NCBI RefSeq assembly: GCF_000764305.2
Contig: NW_025938169.1
Span: 40,603-104,602 of the forward strand
Direction of reading: 5' to 3'
Length of the DNA: 64,000 nt
DNA from: Hyalella azteca
Taxonomy: Eukaryota; Arthropoda; Malacostraca; Amphipoda; Hyalellidae
Shown here: positions 32,601 to 43,967 of the stretch, piece after piece
Position numbering within the stretch: the first letter of the stretch is position 1
Layout: each line of letters opens with the position of its first letter
Notes under the pieces: model-generated
Database searches by the model: none
What the model was told of the DNA's origin: nothing
What the model saw: only the letters and a program-made list of their open reading frames with translations
Program-made: the position numbers and the translations under genes

Positions 32601-35084
32601 CATTTGTTGTGTACATGACGTGAAAATTGAATGGCAAACGTCATATATAACATTGTAGGAATAATATAATAGAATATATGTCCCGAACATTGACCGCTAC
32701 ATGTACTTAGGCCGCTACGTGTACTTAGGCCGCTACGTATTTGTACTCAGGCCGCTACGTGTACTTAGGTCGCTACGTGTACTTAGGTCGCTACGTGTAC
32801 TTAGGCCGCTACGTGTACTTAGGCCGCTATTTGTACTCAGGCCGCTGCGTGTACTTAGGTCGCTACGTGTACTTAGGCCGCTACGTGTACTTAGGCCACC
32901 ACGTGTACTCAAGCAATATTTTACAATACCGCCCCCGGTTGATACAATAGGAAAACTCCGACACTCCGGCATTGCTGTATGACACTGGACTAATTCAGCC
33001 AGAATAATACGTGGGTCTTGGTTTTTTGGCCTTGGTTCTTTAGGCCTTCGTTGTTTGGGCCTTAGGTTTTTGGGCTTTGATTTTTCGCCCGAACTCCTTG
33101 GGTTCGTGCTAGTCCTGTCAGCATTACGCAGTCCTGTCAGCATTACTGAACTGGCAGTGATGTTTTGTGTGTGTTTAGCAATTGTCAAAATTCATGTAGC
33201 CTCGATGCCAGTGTCATAGACTCATAAGTAATTGCCGCACAATGGACAACAATATTTTTCTTGCGGTTGGTTGACTGATGACTGTATATAGTGTCGTCCC
33301 TCATAACCCACTCTCATAACCCACCTGTTTGGCCGCGGCTTCGTCGGATGGCCACCGATGCCGCGGCTGAGGCCGCCGCTGTCCGCAGCTCCGTAACGCT
33401 CGTGCCGTCCACCAACTGTGGCACGTGACGTAAAGTGAGTCATAACGCCGCAACACATGGCACAAAGTGAGTCATAACGCCGTAACACATGGCACAAAGT
33501 GAGTCATGACGCAGTACGCTGCAACACATAACACAAAGTGAGTCAAGTTGACTCACTGCGAGAGGTAGGCCGGTGCAGGCGTCGTGCAGGACGATGAGGG
33601 CGTTGTGGGAGGGTAGGCCGAGTTTGGCGTTGTTGGGGTAAACCGTCAGAATTTTGGTGGCCAGCGCCTGCTTAGGCCGCACTAGGCCTGGCATCACTAT
33701 TTTCAATCTGTGGGTAGTTTTGTGAAATATCAAATAAAATAATTAATTTGATGAAATAATAATCCTAAAATGAGTTTCCCAGCCCGGAAATCACGAACTT
33801 CACTCCGTTGGTTGTGAAAAGTGAGGAGTTTCAATGATTAATAATCTCATAATATTTATTTAATACATAAACAACCCGGGCAACATTAACTCTATCCAAT
33901 AGTTAGGATTTTTGGATATAAATTCTAATTAATGAAAAATGATCCCGAAAATATTATTATATAATCATATTATATATTAATGGCGTCAGTAAATTCATCT
34001 CGTCTAGCGTCAGCGCCATGCGTAAAGTCGAGTGTTGAACTGGACCGTTATTTTGTGGGCCATTCAGTAGGACTGACCCGCTATTTTGTGGGTCATACGG
34101 TTGAACTGACCCGTTATTTTGTGGGTCATACAGTTGAACTGACCCGTTATTTTGTGGGTCATACAGTAGGACTGACCCGTTATTTTGTGGGTCATACAGT
34201 AGGACTGACCCGTTATTTTGTGGGTCATACAGTAGGACTGACCCGTTATTTTGCGGGTCATACAGTAGGACTGACCCGTTATTTTGTGTGTCATACAGTT
34301 GAACTGACCCGTTATTTTGTGGGTCATACAGTAGGACTGACCCGTTATTTTGCGGGTCATAAAGACGGTTCCTGAGCGGCTGCTCGACGAGCCCCTCGGA
34401 GGAGAAGGCCTCGAAGACGTCCCGCATGGCGGGCAGCAGGACGTCCCATGTGAGCACTCGCCGCACATCGCGGCCTGACATATGTGTTATATGCATAATA
34501 CTCACATAATTCACTAGCATCAGCAGCATGAATATATCATCATAATAAATTAATAGAAGTAAAGATTTATTCTATATTACAAGCTGTGAGTGGATCAGGA
34601 TCTTTCGGCGTCAGACACGGTAAGCACCCACTGCACCTCGCGACCCGAAATGCGCCATAGGTAATATATATTTTTTTCTGACATTAGGTAAAATATTCAA
34701 ATATTCATGTAACATAATAAATAAATTTTCCAAATATTCACTGAAAATATTTATTTTGCTGAAGTTACATGGTAGTTCGTAATTCAGTACACAATTAAAC
34801 ATTTTTACCAGCATTATTCAGTAGTTTAGTCATGTTATTCAATAGTTTAGTGCCATTATTCGGAACTTGTAGCTCCAGTATTCTCTTCCTTTAGATATGG
34901 AACATTGTGATTCGTATCATATGGATCATGATTTTTCGGTGCACCACATGGATCTCAAAAATATTGAGTCATTGCTACGTAAATGCCCTTGTGCAGTCAT
35001 TACTAAATGCCATAGAATTAACCCCCAATATATTTTTATTTCACCTGATATCCATCGCGGTGCAGCGTCCCCAGCCTGCGCCAT
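29655..35084 (-). CDS. CRYM: ketimine reductase / mu-crystallin, one exon missing
   Basis: The family (ornithine cyclodeaminase/mu-crystallin) uses NAD(P)H to reduce cyclic ketimines and binds thyroid hormone in vertebrates; the protein is cytosolic. Exons (minus): 35045-35084, 34342-34474, 33557-33707, 33325-33415, 32388-32434, 31751-31937, 30239-30343, 29655-29710. They join in phase to 269 aa, against about 314 in relatives. Recognised blocks: VRRVLTWDVLLPAM, PSHNALIVLHD, LVDGTSVTELRTAAAS, VRVWSR, LKPDAIILG, GEVGDVIKG and the C-terminal FKSLG-LAAQDAVAAKLVYD. The 47-bp fifth exon is short and carries an N (32422) where the Rossmann GxGxQA loop should be. The exon expected to encode the GA-RPDxREL segment was not found between 31751 and 30343, where a LINE fragment sits; both flanking junctions are phase 1, so the frame survives. 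Pseudogene, assembly gap or true exon loss are all possible. Confidence 0.85.
29985..30235. repeat. tandem repeat of CATCTATACCAGCA units in the last CRYM intron
   Basis: About ten imperfect 18-24 bp units (plus: ACCATCATCTATACCAGCA). The array lies just inside the intron from the exon donor at 30239 (GTGAGCATATGGGTGATGG), and its first units share GATGGT(G/A)GAT strings with that intron start, but the donor itself is not clearly copied. Confidence 0.75.
30560..31145 (+). mobile_element. LINE (non-LTR) reverse transcriptase fragment
   Basis: Read across frames, the sequence holds KAFDSVDHPLLY, then GVPQGSVISP and LDKTPKILEVTWDTHFT, a typical order of RT domain blocks in jockey-like non-LTR elements. 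Several stops and frameshifts break it and the YADD catalytic block is not intact. The open frame at 30552-31145 is a chance fusion of frames of this relic. It lies, opposite to the gene, in the interval where a CRYM exon is missing. Confidence 0.75.
31150..31570. other. unassigned CRYM intron sequence
   Basis: Between the LINE fragment and the repeats near 31580. Higher GC than nearby introns; a glutamate- or proline-poor open frame at 31280-31489 has no recognisable domain. It may be more LINE 3' sequence. The missing CRYM exon was sought here and not seen. Confidence 0.4.
31578..31740. repeat. 10-bp CATCACGCAC array and 26-bp array in a CRYM intron
   Basis: Seven copies of a 10-bp unit are followed by three copies of a 26-bp unit (CTGTCAGCATTACTGAACTG plus GCAGTG) that run almost to the exon 6 donor at 31751. 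The same 26-bp unit recurs near 33135 in another intron of this gene. Confidence 0.85.
31945..32388 (-). repeat. 18-bp array at the CRYM exon 5 donor, about 24 copies
   Basis: The intron starts GTGGGTCATGGGACTTAA and continues as 17-18 bp units (GTGGGTCATGAGACTGAA) up to the next exon at 31937. Every unit keeps the GTGGGT of the donor preceded by AA. The array fills the whole 450-bp intron, so the true acceptor at 31938 lies directly after it. Eighteen bp is six codons. Confidence 0.93.
32695..32915. repeat. 18-bp CGCTACGTGTACTTAGGC array, about 12 copies
   Basis: Near-identical 18-bp units in the CRYM intron between exons 4 and 5. It is not next to an exon edge that I can identify. Open frames in several registers are artefacts. 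Confidence 0.9.
33425..33556 (-). repeat. 31-bp array between CRYM exons 3 and 4 with inverted donor
   Basis: The exon 3 donor GTGAGTCAACTTGACTCAC is itself a palindrome. The intron then carries three to four 31-bp units (plus: AAAGTGAGTCATAACGCC plus GCAACACATGGCAC) up to the exon 4 acceptor at 33416. The array thus propagates the inverted half of the donor palindrome rather than the donor strand. The exon 4 donor also has a two-copy GTGGGTTATGAG repeat (33301-33325). Confidence 0.75.
34042..34375 (-). repeat. 33-bp array duplicating CRYM exon 2 end and donor, 10 copies
   Basis: Exon 2 ends with codons for YDPQNN plus GG, then the donor GTCAGTCC. The 33-bp unit (minus: TATGACCCACAAAATAACGG plus GTCAGTCCTACTG) contains both. 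The frame stays open across all copies, adding 11 residues each if read. Using the first donor gives a protein of exactly the family length in this segment, so the first copy is probably the functional one. Confidence 0.95.
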
Positions 35085-36041
35085 GACAAGGAAGGACTTC
35101 GACTGCTCCCACAACAAAAAACTTAGTTATTTTTATTCCATTTATATAAAGTACCGGTTGTGCCGCTTATCATCTTAAAAAAAGTTTTATCTATATTAGA
35201 GCAGACCTGCTATGATAGGCCTATAGGTCAATCTATGACGCTAAAATATTAGGTCTATGAAAACGATACTACTTTTAAAATATACATGAAATATTAAAAT
35301 AAGCGACCTAAAGGCATATCTTTCATGCAAAATCACTTCGATATTAACCTAATTATAAAATAAACCGATAAAACACGTCGTAATATGAAAGATAATATTA
35401 ATAATTTTCTTCATTATCCAATTAAGATAGGTTGCTCAAGTTGTTGCTTTTGAGATAAAATACAAGTGACAAAACTGCGCGACTCTCCACGCACCATGGA
35501 CGACTGAATGTCGTCTTCTGCTACTCTCAATATCGGGGGCTTTATCATCGACCTTGAAAGCTTGGTCGCCCCGGAGCTATGGTTACTTTATTTGAATTAT
35601 ATTAACCATTAATTGATGCACTATTTTCTAAACTTCCACCTTTGAACGAGGCTCCATTTAAGTTAATTTTTTATAATTATATGGATTCGGATTTGGGATT
35701 CATCTGCATGTGAAGTTTACCGCAAAAGGATAACTTCGTGCTCATGAATAATGAATCATAAACCAACTCCAAAGATCACTTAAGTACAAAAACTTTAATA
35801 TTTCCCTTTCATAACTTTAGAAAGTCCGCAATTCTTATGAATTCAATCAAAATAATATTTTTTATATAGATTTGTCGCATTGTAGTTTCCAAATACTTGT
35901 AGCGATAATTCTGGCAACATCGTAGAACGCTCTGGCAGTCTCTGTTGCGGTCCAGCCGGTCCTACCTACATTCCTTCCTGTTCATCGTCAATCGTCATAC
36001 GTGTTCCTGCCTGTTAGTCGTGTCGGCGTTGATTTGTCAAG
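35085..36041. promoter_or_regulatory. head-to-head CRYM / RpL10a promoter interval
   Basis: 957 bp separate the CRYM start codon (minus) and the RpL10a start codon (plus). A pyrimidine-rich string TTCCTTCCTG near 35971 is a candidate for the TOP/TCT initiator typical of ribosomal protein genes; the exact start of transcription cannot be fixed from sequence. The CRYM 5' UTR would lie in the left part. No TATA box stands out and no gene is seen. Confidence 0.4.
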
Positions 36042-39000
36042 ATGACGTAAGTACTTGTTTACTTCAATATAGATGTAATTATTATTTACACTTTTGTGTA
36101 TCATTGTCTTAATTACTATTGTTAGAATATGTTTGTATTTCTTGCTGTAATATATTACTCGGCCCTGAAATGTGTCGTAAACATGCGGGCGCTTTTCACC
36201 CTTGGCTTATGCCATCATCTGGTCAGTCTGGTGCTCTACGTTGTCAATTTAGACAATTTGTCATATCATTTGCAGATCAAGTCGCGTAGTATAAGTATAG
36301 TCCATTTTTTATTTATTTTTCAATGAGTTTAAATTTACCGTGGATTCATTTATGGATTTGGGCTGAGCCGGGTGGAATTCTACCACGTGAAAATTTAAAA
36401 AACTGTCATGTCGGTCATTCATTACTATTAGGTAGTGTGCGGCTGTGCCTAGCAACTTCAGTCCTTATATTAGTTTATAAAATGGAGGTTAGGCTAGTTT
36501 CAGGATTTTAGAATGAATAGAGCGATTTACTCTACTGGTCTAGTCTAGTCTGACTGTCTGAGACCAGTTGAGTACCTAGGTAGGCTAAGTTGCTAACTAG
36601 AACTTGTGTTTGTGTAGAAGGGCACCCAATTCCCAAAGAGTACTAGGTAGGTATGTGCATTGTGCATAACATTTTATTTCGTCAGACAGGGTGGAATTCT
36701 AGAAATGGAGGTTCACTTATAAAAAAGCTTTCCACCCAAGGTGAAATGCTTTCCTTAGATACAGTGCTCTGCCAGGTGACTGACTATAAATGAAAAGGAG
36801 GATCAAAAGTGGACAAACGGTTTCAATTGTATAGTACCTCAGATTTGTTATAAAATTGTTTGAATGTCTCTTGTTTGATAGATATTCTCTATTTTTCTTT
36901 TATTTAATGGATTTTTTGAAAATTTTCCAGGCTTTTTGTTTGATCAAGTTTAAGTTAAGTATTTAGTTAACCAGTACTGTAGTACATATACCATATTTGG
37001 AGGCGGGGCTTATGGGCACAACCAATCACAGCTGGAAAGCATCCTCATCAACCAATCACTGCTTGAAAGCATCCCCAGCAACCAATCACAGCTAGAAAGC
37101 AGATAACATTACAACTCCATTAACCAATTACAGCTGGAAAGCTGGAAGGGGGCTAAAAGTAAAATCACAATCCCATAAACCAATTACAGATGAAAAATGA
37201 TAGGATATGTATAATGTATATAATAAAATGGACTGGAAGTGGAAAGTTCCTGGACTTTCCAACCTTTCAGGTCCTGCTTTCCAATATGCTATGTGTACTG
37301 GTTAATTTAATATCCCTCTAGAATTCCACACTGTACGTCAGATCTTAATGAAAATTATACAGCTGATCAGAAAGCATTTAGGAAATTAGGTATCTTATAT
37401 TTTGTATACCTAAACATAGTGACAAACCAGAGATTTTTTAGAATCAGTTCATTTTTAATTTCCTCATTTACCCAAGATTTAAACCAATTTCTTATGTATG
37501 ATGATTGATGATGCTGGTATCCAGGATACTTTACTGGTCTACTTATAGGACTCAAAAATGAACTTGAGGGAGTGTCTAAAAAACTCTGTTTTGCCACTAT
37601 GTACCTAAATACAAGTGGAAATGTAGAATACAATTTTACAAATAATTGTGAGGAAGATACAACTTTTTTCCTTTACTAAACGTCTCCAAAATGGACCAAT
37701 TTTTGCCACATTTTTGGAAAAACTATAATTTCTATGATTTAAACTACTTTCAAGATTTCCTATGAGTCAATTTGAGATTTTAGTACTATTAGAAAACTCT
37801 GGTTGTAGGCTAGCCTATCTATTCTAATGGGTGTGACTGTGACTGATGGATATGAATGCAAATTATTCAATTTATATGATTAATTGAATGGTATAAATTT
37901 AGTGAATGGCAAAATTAAATTGACTTAATTCCAGTTAAATAAATGAGCTATAATTAAATACTGAATTGGTGACATTAGAAATTGCAAGATGAATAAATGA
38001 TATGAATGATCCATTGAAAGATAGATGAATGATGAATGAGTGATGCATGTAGGTTAATTGATGCATTCATTATATTATAGGTAAATGATAGGAAAAATAG
38101 GAATGACAATAAATGTTAAATTTTAAATGATGATAATAATACATATGAATAATAATTGCCATTGGGCATTGCCTTGCCATCCCTAGCCTAGAGCTAGGCT
38201 GGCTGGCTGTAGCATACTAGCACTTGGATAAATTTCACGAGTTAGTAGATCAGGGGGCTAAGTGCAAGGAAAAAATTTCATGTAATGATGTCTTTCCAGC
38301 AGTAAAATTGCCCTTTTTACTGCTGGAAAGACATAATTTTTCCCAAAAAAGTGCTGAGAAAAAAAAAAAAAACATTTTTTCAACTTCAGTGGCAGTTTGA
38401 AACGCATGAGGATTTATCTTGAATGTAACTAGTTTCATTGCTTTAAGCCATGTCTCGTGTGCCCACAAGGTAGTCATTAGTTCACATGAAGGTTTTGGGC
38501 ATATCAATTCTGGTAGGAGTCTTAGTACTGAATAGTGAAATTGCTTGGAACAGCATTGATTTGCAAAATTTCTGATGGAACCAAAATCATGAGATCAGGG
38601 AGATGCAAGTTTACACATTCACTGAAAATGTCTGGGAGCTGTGAAGTTTCGGTAAAAATTAGGAATTTTACTTGTATTATAGAGGATAAGATACATGCCT
38701 TGACACTTGGGCTCCTTTTTGATAAATTGAATAATTTTTGAAATATCAGTCTGATATTGAAGTAGTTATTCAGTACTATATCATGTTATTCAGTCTAATA
38801 GGCCTTTAAGTATTACAAAGTTGGTGAAAGGGCTGGGGTCTTACTTCTGTGAGCAGGAAATTCATGCTTATATTTGCTTGAAGTTTTTTATAGTGCCAAG
38901 CTGCACAAGATTGCCATCTAAAGAAAACGTAGCAATTTGGCTTGTTTTTCTCAGACAAATGGTCAAATCCTTCATAGTTCATTCCTTGAATGATGTAGCC

Positions 39001-42000
39001 ATTATTCGGAACTTTGGAACAGACTTTTTTTGCATTGTCATTTTGCATCCAGTTAGGGTTTTTAGTCAGTTTTTGAAAAGATAATGTAATTTTCTCCGCA
39101 ATTTAACAAAAGTAACAATTTTCTCAACACTACTTCTAAATATGATACCCATTAATTTTTAATAAGATTGATTGAACTTAGAATTGGCATACATATTTAA
39201 AAAACTGTATATTATACTAGATTGTTTTATTATGTTGCTTCATTTGCCTTGCAGGACTAAGGTGTCAAAGGAGACACTCTACGAGTGTGTGAATGCAGTC
39301 CTTGAAGGAGCCAAGACTAAGAAGAGGAACTTCAGGGAGACGGTTGAGCTCCAAGTTGGTCTCAAGAATTATGACCCACAAAAGGACAAGCGATTCAGTG
39401 GCACCGTCAAGTAAGTCACCTGCTTCTCTCACGTTCTCTGCAACATGATGAATAAAAGTAATTGAATTCAGAGGATCAATTTTAAAATTGATGAAAAGTA
39501 CCTCTGTGCACTATTGGAGTAGTTAAGAATTGAGCTGGTGTTTATATTGGTGTTGAATTTCCATGAAATTTGAGGTTCAGTTCCAATTTGAATTTTTTTT
39601 TATAGAAATCTCAATGAGAATGAAGCTTTAGCACGTCTTTCGTGAAACTGAATAACTGTTCAATTTGCTCATTACTAAATAAAGTCACAAATATGATTGC
39701 ACATTGATAATGATGTACGTCTTGTGCTGATGCAAGAACCATTTCTGTACATAAAATTCCCTAAGTACATGTTGCACTGAGCTGGTGAAGCTAGGTAGTT
39801 GGTAGCCAAGCTACTGACGGACTCATACCCAGGGGTCTTAAAACTAATGGGTAGGCAGGATCTGTCTTGCTGACCCAGCGCTATGCTGGTAACCTGGTAG
39901 CATATAAAGTAACCCTGAAGTTGAGGGTAACTTTGATAACTCGGAATAGCATTCAGTGCTGTTATGGTTGACAATGGAGGATGACTTGCTGCCCATCTCT
40001 TGCCATTGTTGGTGAGTTTGTAACATGTGGATAGATTGTGGAATTATTGAATAAATATTGGCTAGGGTTAGCAAATGTGAATGTGTGCAAATTTATTGCT
40101 CTTGTACAAAACTTTAGAGGTACCTATGTGCTTGGATTTTGAACATTTTCACTTGCTGGCATACTAAATGTTTTGTTAGCCTTTGTATGTGACCTGCCAT
40201 GTCTTTAGTAGGTCTTGTGTAGAGAAGCAAGCTTAAGCAAATCAAGGTGCAGGTGTGTTCTGCAGATACGGTTATATGATCTGTATATGGTCGTATGATG
40301 TGTGGTGGATGAATGAGTGAAAATGATGTATGGATGAGTGAAAATGATGTATGGATGAGTGAAAATGAGGTAAGGATGACTGAAAATGATGCAAGGATGA
40401 GTGAAAATGCTGTATGGATGAGTGAAAATGCTGTATGGATGAGTGAAAATGCTGTATGGATGAGTGAAAATGCTGTATGGATGAGTGAAAATGATGTATG
40501 GATGAGTGAAAATGATGTATGGATGAGTGAAAATGATGTATGGATGAGTGAAAATGATGCAAGGATGAGTGAAAATGATGCAAGGATGAGTGAAAATGAT
40601 GCAAGAATGATGCTTGGATGATGATTAAATGATGCTTGGATGATGATTAAATGATGCTTGGATGATGATTAAATGATGCTTGGATGATGATTAAATGATG
40701 CATGGATGACTGGATGTTTTGCAGGCTGAAGCACATCCCCAAGCCCAAGATGCAGGTGTGTGTGCTGGGAGATCAGGTGCACTTGGATCAGGCCAAGGAG
40801 CTTGGGCTTCCCTGCATGTCTGCTGATGATCTCAAGAAGCTGAACAAGGACAAGAAGCTCGTCAAGAAACTCGGTTCGTAACTTCGATCATTCTTACAAA
40901 AAGAATTTTTGGTAGTTTTTTTTTTTCAAGTAAGCGATTTTATTGTCGAAATTTACTCAATTTTTAACAAAAATTTAAGCCATTGAAAGAAATGATAGTG
41001 ACAGTTGGTTTAGCGACCCCGGTGTGGGAAATAATGCTAGGGTGTTAACATCTCAGCAATGCTTCGTGTCAATGTCTGTCATTCACACATGATGAAACAC
41101 TAACAAGTTTTCTCTGACTCACCATGTGATGAGCATTTCCTAGCTCACTCTGAACTAATCCTGCTTTCTTGCAATCACTTTTTCTCAGTTCCATAGGCTT
41201 TCAATAGACATTATTTCTTTGCAGCTAAGAAGTACAACGCGTTCCTGGCATCAGAGTCCCTGATTAAGCAGATCCCTCGTCTGCTGGGCCCCGGTCTCAA
41301 CAAGGCTGGAAAGTTCCCCACCATGGTGACTCATCAGGACAAACTCACCGAGAAGGTTGATGAGATCAAAGCAACCATCAAGTTCCAGATGAAGAAGGTT
41401 CGTGCACTCTTTTTCCTGCCGAGATAACAGCGTCGTGACTTATCACTGCTAAATATTTTATTTTGGTAAAACTCAAGTTCAATTCACAAGATAGGGTGCA
41501 ATACGCTTTAAGCGTATCGCGAAACTTTGGCAATCGTTAAGCGTAAACTCAAATTGCTCATGTAAGCTTTTGTGATTCATTTTGCTAGGTAGTCTCGGAT
41601 TGGTCACAGGGCCTGGGCTTAAAGGACGTTTTCCTTTTCGTTGATATGTATTGATTTTTTGGGGATGTTTATGCATCATTCGTCTCAATTTTATAACATC
41701 CGGGGCCATTGTGTCCCCTTGAAAATATTTTTATTAAATTGGTACACCTGCTAGGTGACCTTGGTGCCCCAGGTTTACACTTGTTTCATAACAAGCAAGT
41801 CAAAGATCCATACTGTCCTCGGAGAATGTCGGTTGACTCCCTTATATTTTAGCAATGCCTCGCATTTTTTCCATCTGAATTTACTCGTCAACAAAAAAAT
41901 ATTGATGAAGGACGATGTGCGGGATTTCTATAACATTTTTATCTGATGATTAAGCATGTATTACCCGATGTCCATTGACGACATTCTACCTCTGATCCAT

Positions 42001-42243
42001 CTTTGTCTCAACGCCTCCTCTCCCTAGCCACGCTTACAAGCTCTAACATGAATCCCGTCTCTCTCGGCTTAGGTGTTGTGCCTCTCTGTGGCCATCGGGC
42101 ACATCGACCACAGTCCCGACGACCTCGTGCAGAACATTTACATCGCCATGAACTTCCTGGTGTCCCTGCTCAAGAAGCACTGGCAGAACGTCAAGTCCCT
42201 GCACATCAAGAGCACCATGGGCAAAGTCCAGCGGCTCTACTAA
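36042..42243 (+). CDS. RpL10Ab: 60S ribosomal protein L10a (uL1)
   Basis: uL1 is the cytosolic large-subunit protein of the L1 stalk, which moves E-site tRNA. Exons (plus): 36042-36046, 39255-39410, 40725-40873, 41225-41397, 42073-42243; GT-AG junctions and phases agree and give 217 aa, the usual animal length. Seen: [12 protein letters not shown] at the start, [50 protein letters not shown] (L1 signature) and the C-terminal [11 protein letters not shown]. The first coding exon is only five bases (ATGAC), as is common in this gene family. Splice sites show no copies of themselves, unlike four neighbouring genes. A 21-25 bp array fills the end of intron 2. Intron 1 (3.2 kb) carries CCAAT-containing repeats and a 20-bp-arm hairpin. 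Confidence 0.97.
37018..37195 (+). repeat. CCAAT-containing repeat in RpL10a intron 1, 5 copies
   Basis: Five copies of AACCAATCACAGCTGGAAAG, spaced about 30-45 bp apart, each holding CCAAT. Position in a long first intron near the promoter makes an enhancer-like role thinkable, but only the repeat is seen. Confidence 0.7.
38288..38334. repeat. hairpin with 20-bp perfect arms in RpL10a intron 1
   Basis: ATGTCTTTCCAGCAGTAAAA (38288-38307) pairs exactly with 38315-38334 around a 7-nt loop (TTGCCCT). Size and perfect pairing differ from typical miRNA precursors, which have bulges. It could be a remnant of an inverted-repeat insertion. Confidence 0.8.
40300..40722 (+). repeat. tandem repeats filling the end of RpL10a intron 2
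   Basis: About 14 units of 21 bp (GGATGAGTGAAAATGATGTAT) are followed by four to five 25-bp units (GGATGATGATTAAATGATGC plus TT), ending two bases before the acceptor GCAG at 40724. Units do not contain the acceptor or exon bases. Confidence 0.9.
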
Positions 42244-42248
42244 ATAAA
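42243..42248 (+). terminator. AATAAA overlapping the RpL10a stop codon
   Basis: The stop codon reads TAA and runs directly into TAAATAAATG, so a canonical AATAAA begins on the last base of the stop codon. If used, the 3' UTR would be only about 15-25 nt. Other poly(A) signals downstream may be used instead. Confidence 0.45.
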
Positions 42249-43967
42249 TGCCGCAGTTCGTTGCTGCCGTCAACGTGGTCTAGTCTTTCATTATCCTATT
42301 GGACGCAACACACAATTGAATTGATAAAATTATTCAATCGGTTATTCCAGCTTTTCAGTGATGGAATTCAGCTTTAACGAATCTCAGTTCAACACTCTTA
42401 CGTAATTTCTTTCCTATGGCCTGTAATTCACCAATTAAATTTCAAATTAATAGTTTCAGAAAACTGGAAGGGCACTGTTTTTTTTTTCAAGATTTATAAT
42501 GTAATTGTAAAGCCCAAAGTTTTCGTGATGCATTTTGCTTCTCAATCGGTGAGTAATATAAATTAGAGTGAGATATTGACTAAATATCGTTACGGTTTTC
42601 ACTTCAGCCATTGAAGCATTGTAGATCTAATTGCAACCCCCATACAGAGTTCAAGAGAACCGTTTCGTCAGACTGATGGGTGATTGGCTAGCTACCACTG
42701 CCAACTGTTCTCTGTCAACTCTGCGCCGGCGTGATCTATCCCTGTTGCAGTGCCACAGGGCTTGGCTCTGCTAGCAACAAACGGTAAGTTGAGCTTGCAT
42801 ATCGCTTTTGTGAATCGTGAGAAATCGTCCGTAATTTTCATGATGTTCATCTGAGGTATTACCTGATAATCTACGATGATAATTGATGCTGAATTCTTCG
42901 CATTTAATCTTCGGTTGTTGAGTTGTTTATTTTGTTGCTGACGGAGTTTTATTGACAGAATGCCAGGGTCGACAGCTGTACCACATGCGAGCTTCAAAAC
43001 TGCGATTGCATGAGGCAAGAGGATGCACGATGCATCTTCACCGGAAGGCTTGAGAAAATATAGGTAAGATTTCAATTAAGGCCACCAGGAAGGTTATTTG
43101 CAATTCAAAACTTCACCTTTCGAATATTGATGAATGAAAGACCTTGAAGAAAAAATTGTAGGGTTGTAACTTTTGACTAGAAGTAGTAAACACAGAAATA
43201 CACCGACCCGAAGTGCATCGAGTTGCACGTGTTTTATATGATGACTTAATGCATGTATTACCTGCTGAAGCTGATGCTGAAAGTAATCACTGAAATTAGT
43301 GACATGAAAAGACTATTAGTGCTTAACGGCGGCAATTACAACAAAACATTTTGTTCCAGATCCTTGGGCGTTCTCTGGAGCAACGGGCAACGAGAATTTA
43401 GTGACAATAAATTGTGTGAACATGAGTAACGATTTTTACTGAAATTCTTCATAATCTCGTATTGGCCTGAGATTGCTCGTTCCTGATCTAATACCCTATT
43501 TAAGTGAGCAAAGCTAGTAGTCTGAATTCATCTAGGAAATCAATTATAGCATTAACCTTAACGTGAGAATAGCTTCAAAGCTTTATTTACGTGAAGAACA
43601 TTTCATCGGCGTTGATGATGATTGAAGAGTGTGCGTTCTTAGGATTGAAGCAGTTCAGATTACCGATTGTTTTGCGAGGGTACTATAAACCGAGCTATTT
43701 GATTGAAAGTTAGACAAGACGCAGAACTGCACGGAAATTTTCGCTGACATTGCGGCAATAATGAAATTCTATACAAATCTGTCTTTCAAATAGCATTCAT
43801 TAACATTCTTTTTATTGAACAGTATTCATTGATGAACAAATTCTATTCATTGGACGCGTCGGGCAATGGCTTCAATTTGAAGTTCCCAGTAGTCACTTCA
43901 CCTACGGATGTTCAAGGAAAATGATGAGTACATAAGATTATATAATTTATATACATGAAGTGCCACA
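42249..43967. other. tail-to-tail interval between RpL10a and mS25
   Basis: AT-rich sequence with both 3' UTRs expected. A minus open frame at 42692-43075 has no recognisable domain. I see no RNA gene or tandem array. Confidence 0.5.

Noticed and set aside
32697..32982. Protein-coding frames in the 18-bp CGCTACGTGTACTTAGGC array
   Set aside because: Frames are open in several registers on both strands and contain only repeat sequence.
38821..39084. Small gene inside RpL10a intron 1
   Set aside because: Open on both strands for about 80 codons, but no domain, no codon bias and no start context support it.
41940..42000. C/D box snoRNA in RpL10a intron 4
   Set aside because: CTGATGA and CTGA strings lie about 45 nt apart but box C lacks the purine, no clear terminal stem or D' box is seen.
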